A stretch of 64,000 bases of DNA from Iodobacter violaceini (GTDB taxonomy: Bacteria > Pseudomonadota > Gammaproteobacteria > Burkholderiales > Chitinibacteraceae), in assembly GCF_011601265.1 (NCBI RefSeq), contig NZ_JAAOLX010000006.1:1-64000 (forward strand), read 5' to 3'. The notes beneath the pieces were generated by a model that was not told where the DNA came from, made no database searches, and worked only from the letters and a program-made list of their open reading frames with translations. Position numbers and translations under genes: made by a program. This document shows positions 50,249-59,576 of the stretch, in pieces. Within the stretch, counting starts at the first letter, position 1, and every line of letters begins with the position of its first letter.

Positions 50249-51160
50249 ATGCAAATTGCAATGATTGGCCTCGGTAAAATGGGCAGTAATATGGCACGCC
50301 GTTTGGCTGCTGGCGGAGCCACCGTATTTGGCTTTGACGTAAGCGCCGAAACACGTAACCAACTTGCCGCAGACCACGCCAATATCCGCAGTTTTGACTC
50401 CGTAGCCAGCCTGATTGCAGAATTACCAAGCCCGCGCGTGGTATGGATGATGCTGCCAGCCGGTGAAATCAGCGAAACCATGTTTGGTGAGCTGACTGCA
50501 CTCCTGGCACCAGGTGATTTAATTATTGATGGCGCAAACGCCATGTATAAAGACTCACAACGCCATGCAAAAGAACTGAACGCCAAAGGCTTTAAGTTTA
50601 TGGATGCGGGCGTATCTGGCGGCGTATGGGGCTTAGCTAACGGCTACACCATCATGATTGGCGGCGAAAAAGACGCATTCGCGATGGCAGAGCCATTCGT
50701 TAAAATCCTGGCTCCGGCATCGGATCGCGGCTGGATTCACGCTGGCCCGGCAGGCAGCGGCCACTACGTGAAGATGGTTCACAACGGTATTGAATACGGC
50801 ATGATGCAAGCTTTTGCCGAAGGCTTTGCCCTCTTGGAAGCCAAAAAAGAGCTGAATCTTGATCTGGCTGAAGTGGCTGAAACATGGCGTCATGGCTCGG
50901 TAATCCGTTCATGGCTGCTCGACTTAACTGCCGACACACTGAAAAACGATACCAAGCTCGATGATATCAAGCCATTTGTTCCAGATTCTGGCGAAGGCCG
51001 CTGGACCGTGCTGGAAGCGGTAGAGCTGGGCGTTCCTGCACCAGTGATTGCAGCGTCGTTATTCCAGCGCTACACCACTCAGGGTAAAGGCGATTACGTC
51101 GCTAAATTGCTTTCCATGATGCGCAATGCCTTTGGCGGCCATCATGTAGCCAAGAAGTAA
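50249..51160 (+). CDS. gnd: 6-phosphogluconate dehydrogenase, decarboxylating (short type)
   Basis: This 303-residue enzyme converts 6-phosphogluconate to ribulose 5-phosphate and CO2. The Rossmann start IGLGKMGSNMARRL, substrate motif DAGVSGGVWGLANGYTIMIGG and catalytic KMVHNGIEYGMMQAFAEG are intact. It belongs to the short (about 300-residue) type, often NAD-preferring, not the 470-residue enteric type. The start at 50249 is at ideal spacing from AAGGA. Single gene with its own terminator. Confidence 0.94.
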   Translation: MQIAMIGLGKMGSNMARRLAAGGATVFGFDVSAETRNQLAADHANIRSFDSVASLIAELPSPRVVWMMLPAGEISETMFGELTALLAPGDLIIDGANAMYKDSQRHAKELNAKGFKFMDAGVSGGVWGLANGYTIMIGGEKDAFAMAEPFVKILAPASDRGWIHAGPAGSGHYVKMVHNGIEYGMMQAFAEGFALLEAKKELNLDLAEVAETWRHGSVIRSWLLDLTADTLKNDTKLDDIKPFVPDSGEGRWTVLEAVELGVPAPVIAASLFQRYTTQGKGDYVAKLLSMMRNAFGGHHVAKK

Positions 51161-51173
51161 GTGACTTACTCAA

Positions 51174-51207
51174 AAAAACCCGTCTTTTTTAAGACGGGTT
51201 TTTTTTA
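51174..51207. terminator. Bidirectional intrinsic terminator
   Basis: AAAACCCGTCT and AGACGGGTTTT form a strong stem with A and T tracts on both sides, serving gnd and the convergent MarR-GNAT gene. Confidence 0.93.
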
Positions 51208-52116
51208 TAGATCGAGCAGCATAAAAATTTCACAAGAATGATGGCCCGTTGCCCCCATGGGCTCTGCAATTTGCCTGAAGCCCATTTTTTTATAGAGCGC
51301 CAGTGCAGCAGGAAGGCAGGCTGTCGTTTCTAAATAGCACTGCCGGTATCCCGCGTTACGCGCAAAATCACAAGCCATGATCAGCAAACGCTTCCCCAGC
51401 CCCAGGCCCCGGCAATCATCCAATAAATACATCTTTTGCAATTCACACACCGATGCATCTGCCCCTGCCAGCGGCGCAATTCCTGCCCCGCCTGATAAAG
51501 CACCCGACTCTTTTTGAATCACCCAATAAGCCGCACCAGCCTCTTGATAACAAGAGTAAAGCTGATCCAGATGCGGATCTGCCACGCCATAGCCGCGCTC
51601 TTCACTCAGGCCATGTTCGGCAGAAACCTGCCTGATCACCGCAGCAACTGCAGCATTATCCGTTTCTGCCATCAGGCGAATTTGATAGGCCTTTTGCGAA
51701 CGGGCTGCGTTTAAAGCCTGCCGGTATAAATCTAAGCCCGCCTGCAGGCGCTGCTGCTCAGCCGAATCCAGCTGCTGTAAAACACATTCAATTTCTTCAT
51801 CGTATTCAGCATGCACAGCACGTAAAACGTCCCGCCCGGCCAGGGACAAAACAGCCTGCTTGCTGCGCTTATCGCTGGCATGAGCCTGCCATTGAATCAG
51901 CCCCTCTTCCGCTAATTTTTGCAGTGTGCGGCTGATATTGGATTTATCGATACGCAAACGCTCAGCCAACTGTAAATTGGTCTGCATGGCCTGCTCCAGC
52001 TCGATCAGAATATGCGCCTCAACCGGGCTGAGATCGACCTTGCCGCATTTTTTGGAAAACACGCCCAGCTCGCGGACAATATCCCGTGATACGGCTCTTA
52101 ATGATCTGGCATTCAT
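51205..52116 (-). CDS. MarR-GNAT fusion regulator / acetyltransferase
   Basis: This 303-residue protein joins an N-terminal MarR winged helix (about residues 1-135; LAERLRIDKSNISRTLQKLAEEGLIQW) to a C-terminal GNAT acetyltransferase (about 145-303; MYLLDDCRGLGLGKRLL is the acetyl-CoA loop). Fusions of this kind are known but few have defined substrates. A perfect 11-bp inverted repeat lies nine bases before its start and is probably its own operator. It is divergent from the peptidase gene, which it may also regulate. Confidence 0.93.
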   Translation of the reverse strand: MNARSLRAVSRDIVRELGVFSKKCGKVDLSPVEAHILIELEQAMQTNLQLAERLRIDKSNISRTLQKLAEEGLIQWQAHASDKRSKQAVLSLAGRDVLRAVHAEYDEEIECVLQQLDSAEQQRLQAGLDLYRQALNAARSQKAYQIRLMAETDNAAVAAVIRQVSAEHGLSEERGYGVADPHLDQLYSCYQEAGAAYWVIQKESGALSGGAGIAPLAGADASVCELQKMYLLDDCRGLGLGKRLLIMACDFARNAGYRQCYLETTACLPAALALYKKMGFRQIAEPMGATGHHSCEIFMLLDL

Positions 52117-52124
52117 AGTGGCTC

Positions 52125-52153
52125 AAATATAGTTGCGATTTACAACTATATTT
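52125..52153. promoter_or_regulatory. Palindromic operator, probable MarR-type binding site
   Basis: AAATATAGTTG and CAACTATATTT are perfect 11-bp arms around a 7-base spacer. It sits immediately upstream of the MarR-GNAT start, where binding would block its transcription. Confidence 0.8.
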
Positions 52154-52273
52154 CATTCTTTCAAAAAACACCACAAGCAGCTGATATTTTGCATCTCGCT
52201 TACCCCAATATATTTAAACAGCATAGCCACGTAAATTCATCACTCATCTCTCAATCAATAAGACCTCCGCCCA

Positions 52274-54289
52274 ATGCCTAATCCAATTCGCACCGCCATT
52301 GCTGCGCTATTTATTGCAGGCTCGGCATTCAGCCATGCCAATAATCTGGTTTTAGAAGCCGGTGCGATGGACAGATCGGCCGATCCTTGCAGCAATTTTT
52401 ATCAATATGCCAATGGCAACTGGCTGGCGAATCATCCTGTGCCTGCGGATCGTGCCCGCTATGGGGCTTATGATGAAGTTTTTGAGCGCAATCTCACGGC
52501 GCTTAAAAATATTATTGAAACTGCAGCTAAATCAAACAGTGCCAATCCTTCCGTACAAAAAGTGGGCGCATTTTATTTAAGCGGGATGGATGAGGCGCGT
52601 TTAGAGGCAGAAGGCGCTAAACCACTGGCAGAGCAATTAGCCCGGATCAGCGCAATTAAAACGCAGGCAGACCTTATTCAGGTATTAGCACAGCTGCATA
52701 AAGAAGGCATTAATCCGCTGTTTGATTTTAATGTAAGCCAGGATGCAAAAAATTCACTGCGCTATATTATGGATTTATCTCAGGGCGGCTTAGGTTTGCC
52801 CGATAGAGATTACTATTTAAAAACCGACAGCAAGCACCAAAAACTACGCCGGCAATATAAGGCACATTTGGTGCAAATATTTGGCCTGCTAGGCGATAGC
52901 CCGCAGGCTGCAGAAAAAAATGCCATTCGTGTGATTCGTTTAGAAACAGGCCTTGCCCGTGCATCAATGACAAAAGTTGAGCAACGTAATCCTGAAGCCA
53001 CTTACCATTTGCTTAATTTAAATGGCCTGCAAAAAATCAGCCCGCACTTTGCATGGCAAGCTTATTTTGAAGCGATTGGTGTCAGCAAGCCCTCTGATAT
53101 CAATGTTTCACAGCCAAAATTTTTTAGCCATATCAGTCAGGCAATGGGCTCAGTACCATCAGATGATTTAAAAACCTATTTGCGCTGGCACTTGGCGCAT
53201 GCGCAGGCCAAATATCTTTCTTCTGATTTTGTAAACGCCGATTTTGCTTTTTACAGCCAGACACTGACTGGCGCAAAAGAATTAAGGCCTCGCTGGAAGC
53301 GGGTATTAAAAAGCCTGGACCAAAATCTGGGCGAAGCACTGGGTGAGCTCTATGTTGCAGAATACTTTAGCCCCGCAGCCAAAACCGAAGCGCTGGAAAT
53401 GTTGGCAAACATTAAGCTGGCCATGGCAGAGCGAATTAAAAATTCAGATTGGATGAGTGCAGTAACTAAAGAGCAGGCATTAAAAAAACTGGATAAGGTT
53501 GTGGTCAAAATTGGCTACCCGGATATCTGGCGCGATTACAGCAGCCTGCAAATTACCAAAGAATCGTATGCGGCTAATATCCGCCGTGGCCATGAGTTTG
53601 AATTTAAACGGCAGCTGGCTAAACTGGGCAAAGAAATTGACAGAAATGAATGGGGAATGACGCCTTCTACAGTGAATGCCTATTACAACCCAGGCATGAA
53701 TGAAATGGTTTTCCCTGCAGGTATATTGCAAGCGCCGCTATTTCACGTTAATGCCGACAGCGCCAGTAATTATGGCAATACCGGCGCCACTATCGGCCAC
53801 GAACTCATTCATGCTTTTGACGATGAAGGCAGCCAGTTTGATGGTGATGGCAACTTAAAAAGCTGGTGGACTAAGGAAGACAGAAAGAACTTTACCCGGC
53901 GAGTTACACGAATAGAAAAACAATTTGATGAATTTAATCCGCTTGATAAGCTGCATATCAATGGCAAGCTCACTGCGGGTGAAAATATTGCCGATCTGGG
54001 CGGATTAACAATTGCCTTTCAGGCCTTAAAGAAATCTTTGGTCAGCAAGCCACAGGCAGAGAAAATAGATGGCCTTAGCCAGGAGCAACGCTTCTTTATT
54101 GCCAATGCACAAAGCTTCAGAAGTAATACCCGGCCTGAAGAATTACGCCTGCAAATACTCACCGACCCGCACGCGCCAGAAAAATACCGGGTGATTGCGC
54201 CAATTGCCAATATGCCAGCATTTGCAGCGGCTTTTTCATGCGATAAATCAGCATTAAGAAGTGAAGATAAGCGGGTAAATATTTGGTAG
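52274..54289 (+). CDS. M13-family (PepO/neprilysin-like) zinc metallopeptidase
   Basis: This 671-residue exported peptidase cuts oligopeptides in the periplasm or outside. A signal peptide ends at about residue 22. The zinc site HELIH is at 509-513 and the third ligand Glu570 and Asp574 lie in ENIADLGG. NAYYNPGMNEMVFPAGIL and the C-terminal NMPAFAAAFSCDKS are family features. It is divergent from the MarR-GNAT gene, whose operator lies about 120 bp upstream. Confidence 0.95.
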   Translation: MPNPIRTAIAALFIAGSAFSHANNLVLEAGAMDRSADPCSNFYQYANGNWLANHPVPADRARYGAYDEVFERNLTALKNIIETAAKSNSANPSVQKVGAFYLSGMDEARLEAEGAKPLAEQLARISAIKTQADLIQVLAQLHKEGINPLFDFNVSQDAKNSLRYIMDLSQGGLGLPDRDYYLKTDSKHQKLRRQYKAHLVQIFGLLGDSPQAAEKNAIRVIRLETGLARASMTKVEQRNPEATYHLLNLNGLQKISPHFAWQAYFEAIGVSKPSDINVSQPKFFSHISQAMGSVPSDDLKTYLRWHLAHAQAKYLSSDFVNADFAFYSQTLTGAKELRPRWKRVLKSLDQNLGEALGELYVAEYFSPAAKTEALEMLANIKLAMAERIKNSDWMSAVTKEQALKKLDKVVVKIGYPDIWRDYSSLQITKESYAANIRRGHEFEFKRQLAKLGKEIDRNEWGMTPSTVNAYYNPGMNEMVFPAGILQAPLFHVNADSASNYGNTGATIGHELIHAFDDEGSQFDGDGNLKSWWTKEDRKNFTRRVTRIEKQFDEFNPLDKLHINGKLTAGENIADLGGLTIAFQALKKSLVSKPQAEKIDGLSQEQRFFIANAQSFRSNTRPEELRLQILTDPHAPEKYRVIAPIANMPAFAAAFSCDKSALRSEDKRVNIW

Positions 54290-54302
54290 ATTAAGATTAA
54301 TT

Positions 54303-54333
54303 TCAGGATGGGCATAAAATGTGCCCATCCTGA
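54303..54333. terminator. Strong hairpin between convergent genes
   Basis: A perfect 12-bp stem (TCAGGATGGGCA / TGCCCATCCTGA) with a 7-base loop, 14 bp after the peptidase stop. There is no T-run, so stopping may need further factors. Confidence 0.6.
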
Positions 54334-54342
54334 GAAGATCCT

Positions 54343-55074
54343 CTAAGCTTTTAAGTTTTGCGCTACAAATCCATTCAGGCTGTTTAATTCACTTTTATTT
54401 AAAGATGGCAATTGCGCAATAATATGTGCCAGTACAGAGTGATCATTCAGGCCAAATTCTGAAGATTGAATCAGCACCGTGCCCTGCCCACTGAAATCAA
54501 TCTGCTTTTCTTCTCCTGATAAAGTAATGCTTGTCATGGCACCTACCGCCGACAACACATTAGTTACATGCTCGTAATCATAGCGATATGAAGGGCTGGG
54601 GCAATCTGCCCAGCCTAAAATGGCCTGCTCATCCACGCGGCATGGCAAATCTAAAAAATGTACCGGGCCATTGCTTGAGGCAATTAATTTACCATTGCCC
54701 ATTAAGGTCAGAAAACCCGGCATGGTGGATTCCTGGCAAATAATATTTTTGCTGAAGCCCAGCAAATGGCTGGCTTTAATGGTCATATTGGCGTCTTCAA
54801 GATCATAGCAAGCGATATCATTGCCATTATCTCCAAGAATCAATTGCCCCTGTCCTTTGGCAACAACAAAATGATTAATATAAAGCGGGGAATTAAATGA
54901 TTGCTTAACCAGGATATCCAGCAGGCTTGAGCCCAGCGCATTAAATTGCAGCTGTCCATAAAATGCAATCATTTTACCCTTACGGATAAATATCTCATCA
55001 GCCACATCCACCACAAAGGCAAAGCGGTTCAGATTATCGTTTTTGGGTAAATTACCGGGATTATAAATAGTCAT
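54343..55074 (-). CDS. AIM24-family protein A
   Basis: This 243-residue beta-rich protein belongs to the AIM24 (TIGR00266/DUF124) family, like the two genes upstream, but is more diverged. It shows FIRKGKMIAFYGQLQFN and the late FSGQGTVLIQSSE segment equal to that of its neighbours. The extra 30 C-terminal residues are helical. It starts inside the stop of gene B (TAATG). The family role is not established in bacteria; the yeast relative works in mitochondrial membrane organisation. Confidence 0.85.
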   Translation of the reverse strand: MTIYNPGNLPKNDNLNRFAFVVDVADEIFIRKGKMIAFYGQLQFNALGSSLLDILVKQSFNSPLYINHFVVAKGQGQLILGDNGNDIACYDLEDANMTIKASHLLGFSKNIICQESTMPGFLTLMGNGKLIASSNGPVHFLDLPCRVDEQAILGWADCPSPSYRYDYEHVTNVLSAVGAMTSITLSGEEKQIDFSGQGTVLIQSSEFGLNDHSVLAHIIAQLPSLNKSELNSLNGFVAQNLKA

Positions 55075-55715
55075 TATCTTTCACTCGCCTGAATATAAAC
55101 CGTGCCCTGCCCCATAAACTTCACCTGATAGGATTCGCCCGAAGCCTGTCCGACAAAAGTTTTCCAATTTAAATCGGTCACAATGGCAGAAGTCAGATTT
55201 CCTTTGTGGCCGATATAGGCATTAGGATCAACAAACACCGGCTGCTCGGCTGTCACTGGCAGGGCAATCGCATTACCATCCGATAAAATCGCCATTTCAC
55301 CCGTGCCTTGCAAGGTGGTGGTAAACAAACCCTGCCCGCTCACCGCGCCACGCACCATGCTCTGCACGCCGCCCTGATTACCCAAAAACATAGTGCCCAC
55401 AGTAAGCCGTGCATCGTAGGCGAGCAGTATTTCGCTCTCTACATACACCATCTCATTATTGAGCTGAATAATGCTGACAAATAATCCATTGTGCCCGTAA
55501 TAAACTTTTCCCGATCCTTTTGCCACCATCACGGCATTGCTTTCACTCGTTACCGTGCGCATCGCCAGGTCTTGCACTCCGCCACCGGCCAGAAAAGAGC
55601 GGGCGAAATTCAGCTTGCCCTGATAAGCAATCATTGAGCCTTTTTTGGCAAAAACTTCTTCATTATTCAGGGTGATTTCAATCAGTTTTTCATTGATTTG
55701 CGTGTAAGAAGGCAT
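55074..55715 (-). CDS. AIM24-family protein B
   Basis: This 213-residue AIM24 protein has the repeated beta segments EVFAKKGSMIAYQGKLNF, SGKVYYGHNG, GQGLFTTTLQGTGEMAILS and FMGQGTVYIQASER. It is similar over its length to protein C, so the pair arose by duplication. No signal or membrane segment is present; a cytosolic, membrane-associated role is possible. It is 28 bp downstream of gene C. Confidence 0.9.
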   Translation of the reverse strand: MPSYTQINEKLIEITLNNEEVFAKKGSMIAYQGKLNFARSFLAGGGVQDLAMRTVTSESNAVMVAKGSGKVYYGHNGLFVSIIQLNNEMVYVESEILLAYDARLTVGTMFLGNQGGVQSMVRGAVSGQGLFTTTLQGTGEMAILSDGNAIALPVTAEQPVFVDPNAYIGHKGNLTSAIVTDLNWKTFVGQASGESYQVKFMGQGTVYIQASER

Positions 55716-55743
55716 GGCTTAATCCTTAAATGGCAGGCTAGTT

Positions 55744-56361
55744 TTAACGCTCAGCAGGCTGGATATACACCACGCCCTGGCCGGTAAACTTAAATTGATA
55801 AGATTCACCCGATGCCTCGCCCACCATCGTCCGCCAGTTCACATCAAACACAAACTCTTGAGAGATATTGCCCTTGTAACCAATAAAGGCATCCGGATCT
55901 ACAAACAAGGGGTAATTGGGCCCTACTTCCAGCGTAATCAGATTGCCACGCGAAATCACTGCGATATTGCCGCTGCCTTCTACCGTGGTGGTAAATAAGC
56001 CCTGGCCCGATGCTGCCCCGCGCAGGCCAGCAAATGTGGTATTGGTTTTAAGGCCCATGTCGTAAGCCAGCAGGCTGCTGCTTTCAATAAAGAGCTTTTC
56101 ATTTGCCAAAGGAATCACGGCAATTTCGGCCGCATTGTGGGCAAAAAACACTTTGCCCGTGCCACTGGTTTGCATCAGCGACATGCCTTCGTTGCTCACC
56201 TTGCGCTTAAGTGCACCAAACAAACCTTCACCGCCCAGAATGGCTTTTTCAAACTTAACCGAGCCGGTGTAAGCCACCATTGCACCGGCAATCGCCAGTA
56301 CTTTTTCATTCTGCAAATCCACCTCTAGCAGGCGATCCGAATTGATTCTGAAACTACTCAC
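55744..56361 (-). CDS. AIM24-family protein C
   Basis: This 205-residue AIM24 protein starts the three-gene run. It has KVLAIAGAMVAYTGSVKFEKAILGG, GQGLFTTTVEGSGNIAVIS and FTGQGVVYIQPAER. The GTG at 56361 is preferred because an AGGAGAGG ribosome site ends four bases before it; an ATG at 56376 would place the site inside the gene. The tandem trio suggests proteins acting together or in one oligomer. Confidence 0.88.
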   Translation of the reverse strand: MSSFRINSDRLLEVDLQNEKVLAIAGAMVAYTGSVKFEKAILGGEGLFGALKRKVSNEGMSLMQTSGTGKVFFAHNAAEIAVIPLANEKLFIESSSLLAYDMGLKTNTTFAGLRGAASGQGLFTTTVEGSGNIAVISRGNLITLEVGPNYPLFVDPDAFIGYKGNISQEFVFDVNWRTMVGEASGESYQFKFTGQGVVYIQPAER

Positions 56362-56549
56362 AACGCCTCTCCTCATGATGCATGATGACTGGCAGATGGA
56401 TACCAGCGGCTATTTATCTGACATAATACTGGATAAAATCAGTGTATTTAGCAAGGATAATGCGGGCAGATAAACAGAATATATTTTGTGTTTCTTACAT
56501 AAACACCCATGCATAACCAGGCTTACAGTGTTCTCTAATTATTTGAGGC

Positions 56550-56577
56550 AAAAAAAAACCTGCCTTAGCAGGTTTCA
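56550..56577 (-). terminator. Intrinsic terminator after the TerB-like gene
   Basis: AACCTGC and GCAGGTT form a stem with a 4-base loop, followed on the minus strand by a run of eight or more T. It separates the TerB-like gene from the AIM24 genes. Confidence 0.9.
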
Positions 56578-56589
56578 GTACAATCATCA

Positions 56590-57048
56590 TTAATTTAAAC
56601 CGAACTCCACTTCGTTCAGCCCCAGCTCATGGCAAATAGCAATCACCATTTTCTTTTCGCTTGCATCAAAATCACCATCGGCAATACCAATAGCACAGCA
56701 AACACGAACCATTAATTTTCCTGCATCTGTATTGCTTTTAATTTTAGCGATTGTTTTAAGCGCTTCTGCCTTGCCAATTTCATAATCAAAATCAAATTTC
56801 AGCGCTACTTTATTAAATGAATCGATCACATCAGCCTGATCAAATGCTTTTAATTCATCTGAATTATTAATATAGCCAAGCATTTTTCGTTTCTCATCTG
56901 CGCTAATCGTACCGTCACTACTTGCAACTAAAGCACAGCCCGCAATAACTGCATTTAAAAAATCTTTATTTTTAAATTTAGTTACTTCATTCGCCAGCAT
57001 CGTGCTTGCATCCTGACCCATCTTTTTGATCGAATCTAATAAAGCCAT
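56590..57048 (-). CDS. TerB-like tellurite resistance/stress protein
   Basis: This 152-residue helical protein has the TerB pattern: FLNAVIAGCALVASSDGTISADEKRKMLGYI with acidic metal-type residues, then VRVCCAIGIADGDFDASEKKMVIAICHELGL. TerB proteins are linked to metal-sensing membrane stress systems. A GGAG ribosome site precedes the ATG. It lies upstream of and in line with the AIM24 trio, though a terminator sits between them. Confidence 0.92.
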   Translation of the reverse strand: MALLDSIKKMGQDASTMLANEVTKFKNKDFLNAVIAGCALVASSDGTISADEKRKMLGYINNSDELKAFDQADVIDSFNKVALKFDFDYEIGKAEALKTIAKIKSNTDAGKLMVRVCCAIGIADGDFDASEKKMVIAICHELGLNEVEFGLN

Positions 57049-57239
57049 GGTCTGTCTCCTGCTGTGTTTAAGTAAACGATGAGGATCTAAAATTGATGAT
57101 ACTCATGTTTAGGTCTGCGGCAGAAGAAATAGTTCATTTATCCCCAATAATGGTACAAATGATTGGGGGATAAATATTTATCCTGGATTTTTAATCAATT
57201 AAATACAGTTGCAGTGCAACAAATACATTGGCATTCTAT

Positions 57240-58484
57240 TTATTGATTTTCTTGTTCTGCGCGCGCAGCCGCAGCGCGTAATTTATCTTTTTTACTCATG
57301 CGCACGCCTTTTACCCCACCTGTATTTACTACCGCAGGCAGGCTGGTCAGCCTGGCTTCAAAACCAGCCAGCACTTCGCGGTTCAGGCGGATATTCAGGC
57401 GATTTTCAATCAGACGAAAATGCGCTTCAGTAGCTGCACTGATCAGGCTGATTGCCGTGCCACTCGCGCCATTACGGCCGGTGCGGCCAATGCGGTGGGT
57501 GTAATCCACCGGCGAGCGTGGTAAATCGTAGTTCACCACAAACGGCAGGCCATCGATATCGATACCACGCCCAGCCAGATCGGTCGCCACCACCACTTGC
57601 AGGCGGCCCGATTTAAATTCGGCCAGCACCTGATTACGCCGACCCTGGCTAAATTCACCATGAAAAGGCGCAGCATTAATCCCTTTGGCGTACAGCGCAT
57701 TGGCCAGCTGCTCGCTGGCCTGCTTGCTGGCCACAAACGCCAGTACCCGCTGGTCTTCATTACTTTGAATCAAATGCGCCAGCACATCCGTACGGCGCCC
57801 GGCATCCACAAAAATCGCCCGCTGCAGGATATCCGGCTGCGTGGTTTCGGTAGCGGCAATCATCACCCGCGTTGGATTATTTAAGATGCCCGTCGCCAGC
57901 GCGTTCACATCGTCTGGAAATGTCGCAGAGAAAAACAGGCTTTGGCGCTTAGCCGGCAGCAGCGCCAGGATGCGGTTAATTTCGGCAGCAAAGCCCATAT
58001 CCAGCAAGCGATCGGCTTCGTCCAGCACCAAGGTATTAAAAAACTCCGGCCGGACCGCGTTCTTATCGATTAAATCCAGCAAACGGCCAGGTGTTGCCAC
58101 CAGCACATCAGCACCACCGCGCAGCTGCATCATCTGCGGGTTAATCGCCACGCCACCAAATACCGTCGCCAGCCTGATGGGCTTCGTCATATTGTTCTTG
58201 CCCAAAGCCGCCAGCAAGCCCTTGATCTCTTCCCCAACCTGCACTGCCAGCTCACGCGTTGGCACCAAAATCAGCGCCTTGCTGCTGCCCTTCGTCATCA
58301 GATGCAGCAGTGGCAAAACATAGGCAGCCGTTTTACCCGACCCCGTCTGCGCCTGAGCCAGAACATCCCCTCCCCAAAGCACAGCAGGGATCACCTCCGC
58401 CTGTACAGGCGTCGGGGAAAGATAGGATTTTTTGCTGGCAGCAAGTGAAACGGCGGGTGACAGACCCAGAGCGGAAAAGGACAT
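57240..58484 (-). CDS. rhlE: DEAD-box RNA helicase, RhlE type
   Basis: This 414-residue ATP-dependent helicase remodels RNA. The motifs are in order: Q motif PTPVQAEVIP, Walker A AQTGSGKT (residues 45-52), PTRELAVQ, TPGRLLD, DEAD, SAT, and the second domain with ATDLAGRGIDI and HRIGRTGR. A basic C-terminus follows. The start at 58484 gives the standard SFSALGLSP beginning; a longer frame runs into non-family sequence. The symbol is by subgroup resemblance. Confidence 0.93.
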   Translation of the reverse strand: MSFSALGLSPAVSLAASKKSYLSPTPVQAEVIPAVLWGGDVLAQAQTGSGKTAAYVLPLLHLMTKGSSKALILVPTRELAVQVGEEIKGLLAALGKNNMTKPIRLATVFGGVAINPQMMQLRGGADVLVATPGRLLDLIDKNAVRPEFFNTLVLDEADRLLDMGFAAEINRILALLPAKRQSLFFSATFPDDVNALATGILNNPTRVMIAATETTQPDILQRAIFVDAGRRTDVLAHLIQSNEDQRVLAFVASKQASEQLANALYAKGINAAPFHGEFSQGRRNQVLAEFKSGRLQVVVATDLAGRGIDIDGLPFVVNYDLPRSPVDYTHRIGRTGRNGASGTAISLISAATEAHFRLIENRLNIRLNREVLAGFEARLTSLPAVVNTGGVKGVRMSKKDKLRAAAARAEQENQ

Positions 58485-58728
58485 AGCGGGCCTTAGATAA
58501 TATTTCTGACGGGAGCGAAGTATAAGCGAGAAGGAGGGTGCTGTCCCTGAGGATAGAACAAGATGCATAGCTGGATGGGCATGTTGGCCAAACGGCCATG
58601 CACATGCCGCTTTCAAGCAGGGCACTTTGCTGCTCATCAGCCCGAATGACGCTGGATATTCATAGCAGTAGCCACCAGCCTCAGCTAAAACTTAAAGAAC
58701 GAACAAGACCGGAGCTTTCAGGGTGAAA
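58485..58728. other. Divergent helicase / binding-protein gap
   Basis: This 244-bp stretch holds no supported gene. It has a TTGGCCAAACGGCCA palindrome near 58590. I see no clear promoter. Confidence 0.4.
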
Positions 58729-59484
58729 ATGGAATATTTACTGGCAATGCTTCTGACAAGCTGGCTGCTGCCTGCCACCGCAGCGGATCTAAAACTATGC
58801 CACCAGGATGTTGATGTTTATCCGTGGACATACGGTAAGAACCAAGGTTTAGATCGCTATGTTATCCAAACCGTCGCCAGCCGGCTGAAAATCACCATTG
58901 AATATCGCGCTCGTCCCTGGAAGCGCTGCCAGTATGAAGTCCGTAATGGCACTAGCGACGGCATGTTTCCAGCTTCGTTTACTCCCGAACGGCAACAATA
59001 CGCGGTGTATCCTAGCCTCGCCACTGGAGAGCCAGACCCAAACTACCGCCTATCCCGTGATGAGTACCGCATTTACCGGCGCATGGGCTCAAGCCTCAAC
59101 ACGCAAAATCTCCGCTCAAACCTTAGCAGTTTGATCGGTATCCAAGCCGGCTTTAGCATCTATGCGGAGCTACATAATGCAGGTTATGCATTGGAAGACA
59201 GCTCAAAAGATGTGGGTGATCTGATGCGCAAACTAGATACGGGACTTGTTGATAGTGTCATCACAGTGCAAGGCCAAGCTCAATACGCTCTGAAAAATTT
59301 GCCTGACTTGGCTAGCCGCATCGAAGTCGATCCCGTTCCCTACAAAGTGATCAATCTGTATCTCCCCTTCAACAAAGCTTACTGCCAGAAACAAGCAGAA
59401 CGCTGTCAGGCTATCTGGCAGGAAATCCGCAATGTAAGGGAAACAGCGGAATACCAGAATATGCTGAAGGCTCATGGCTTCTGA
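58729..59484 (+). CDS. Periplasmic amino-acid-type binding protein (SBP_bac_3-like)
   Basis: This 251-residue exported protein has a signal peptide ending about residue 19 (ATAA-D). The rest fits solute-binding family 3: VYPWTYGKNQGLDRYVIQTVASRL and an internal Asp-rich lobe. No permease or ATPase gene accompanies it, so it may be an orphan sensor or a partner of a distant system. Such orphans are common in this bacterial group. The ATG at 58729 is likely; a GTG two codons earlier is possible. Confidence 0.75.
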   Translation: MEYLLAMLLTSWLLPATAADLKLCHQDVDVYPWTYGKNQGLDRYVIQTVASRLKITIEYRARPWKRCQYEVRNGTSDGMFPASFTPERQQYAVYPSLATGEPDPNYRLSRDEYRIYRRMGSSLNTQNLRSNLSSLIGIQAGFSIYAELHNAGYALEDSSKDVGDLMRKLDTGLVDSVITVQGQAQYALKNLPDLASRIEVDPVPYKVINLYLPFNKAYCQKQAERCQAIWQEIRNVRETAEYQNMLKAHGF

Positions 59485-59525
59485 GCTGAAGACATGGGGA
59501 TCTATGATTCGGTACTTCAAAAACA

Positions 59526-59550
59526 ATACGCCGCCATTAAGGCGGCGTAT
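59526..59550. terminator. Hairpin between convergent genes
   Basis: ATACGCCGCC and GGCGGCGTAT form a perfect 10-bp stem with loop ATTAA, between the binding-protein gene and dppF. Confidence 0.75.
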
Positions 59551-59576
59551 ATCCAAGCGTCAGGCCATCTTTTTTA

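Noticed and set aside
58729-59484. Binding protein as part of the dpp operon
   Set aside because: It is on the opposite strand, of the amino-acid-type family, and separated by a terminator hairpin.
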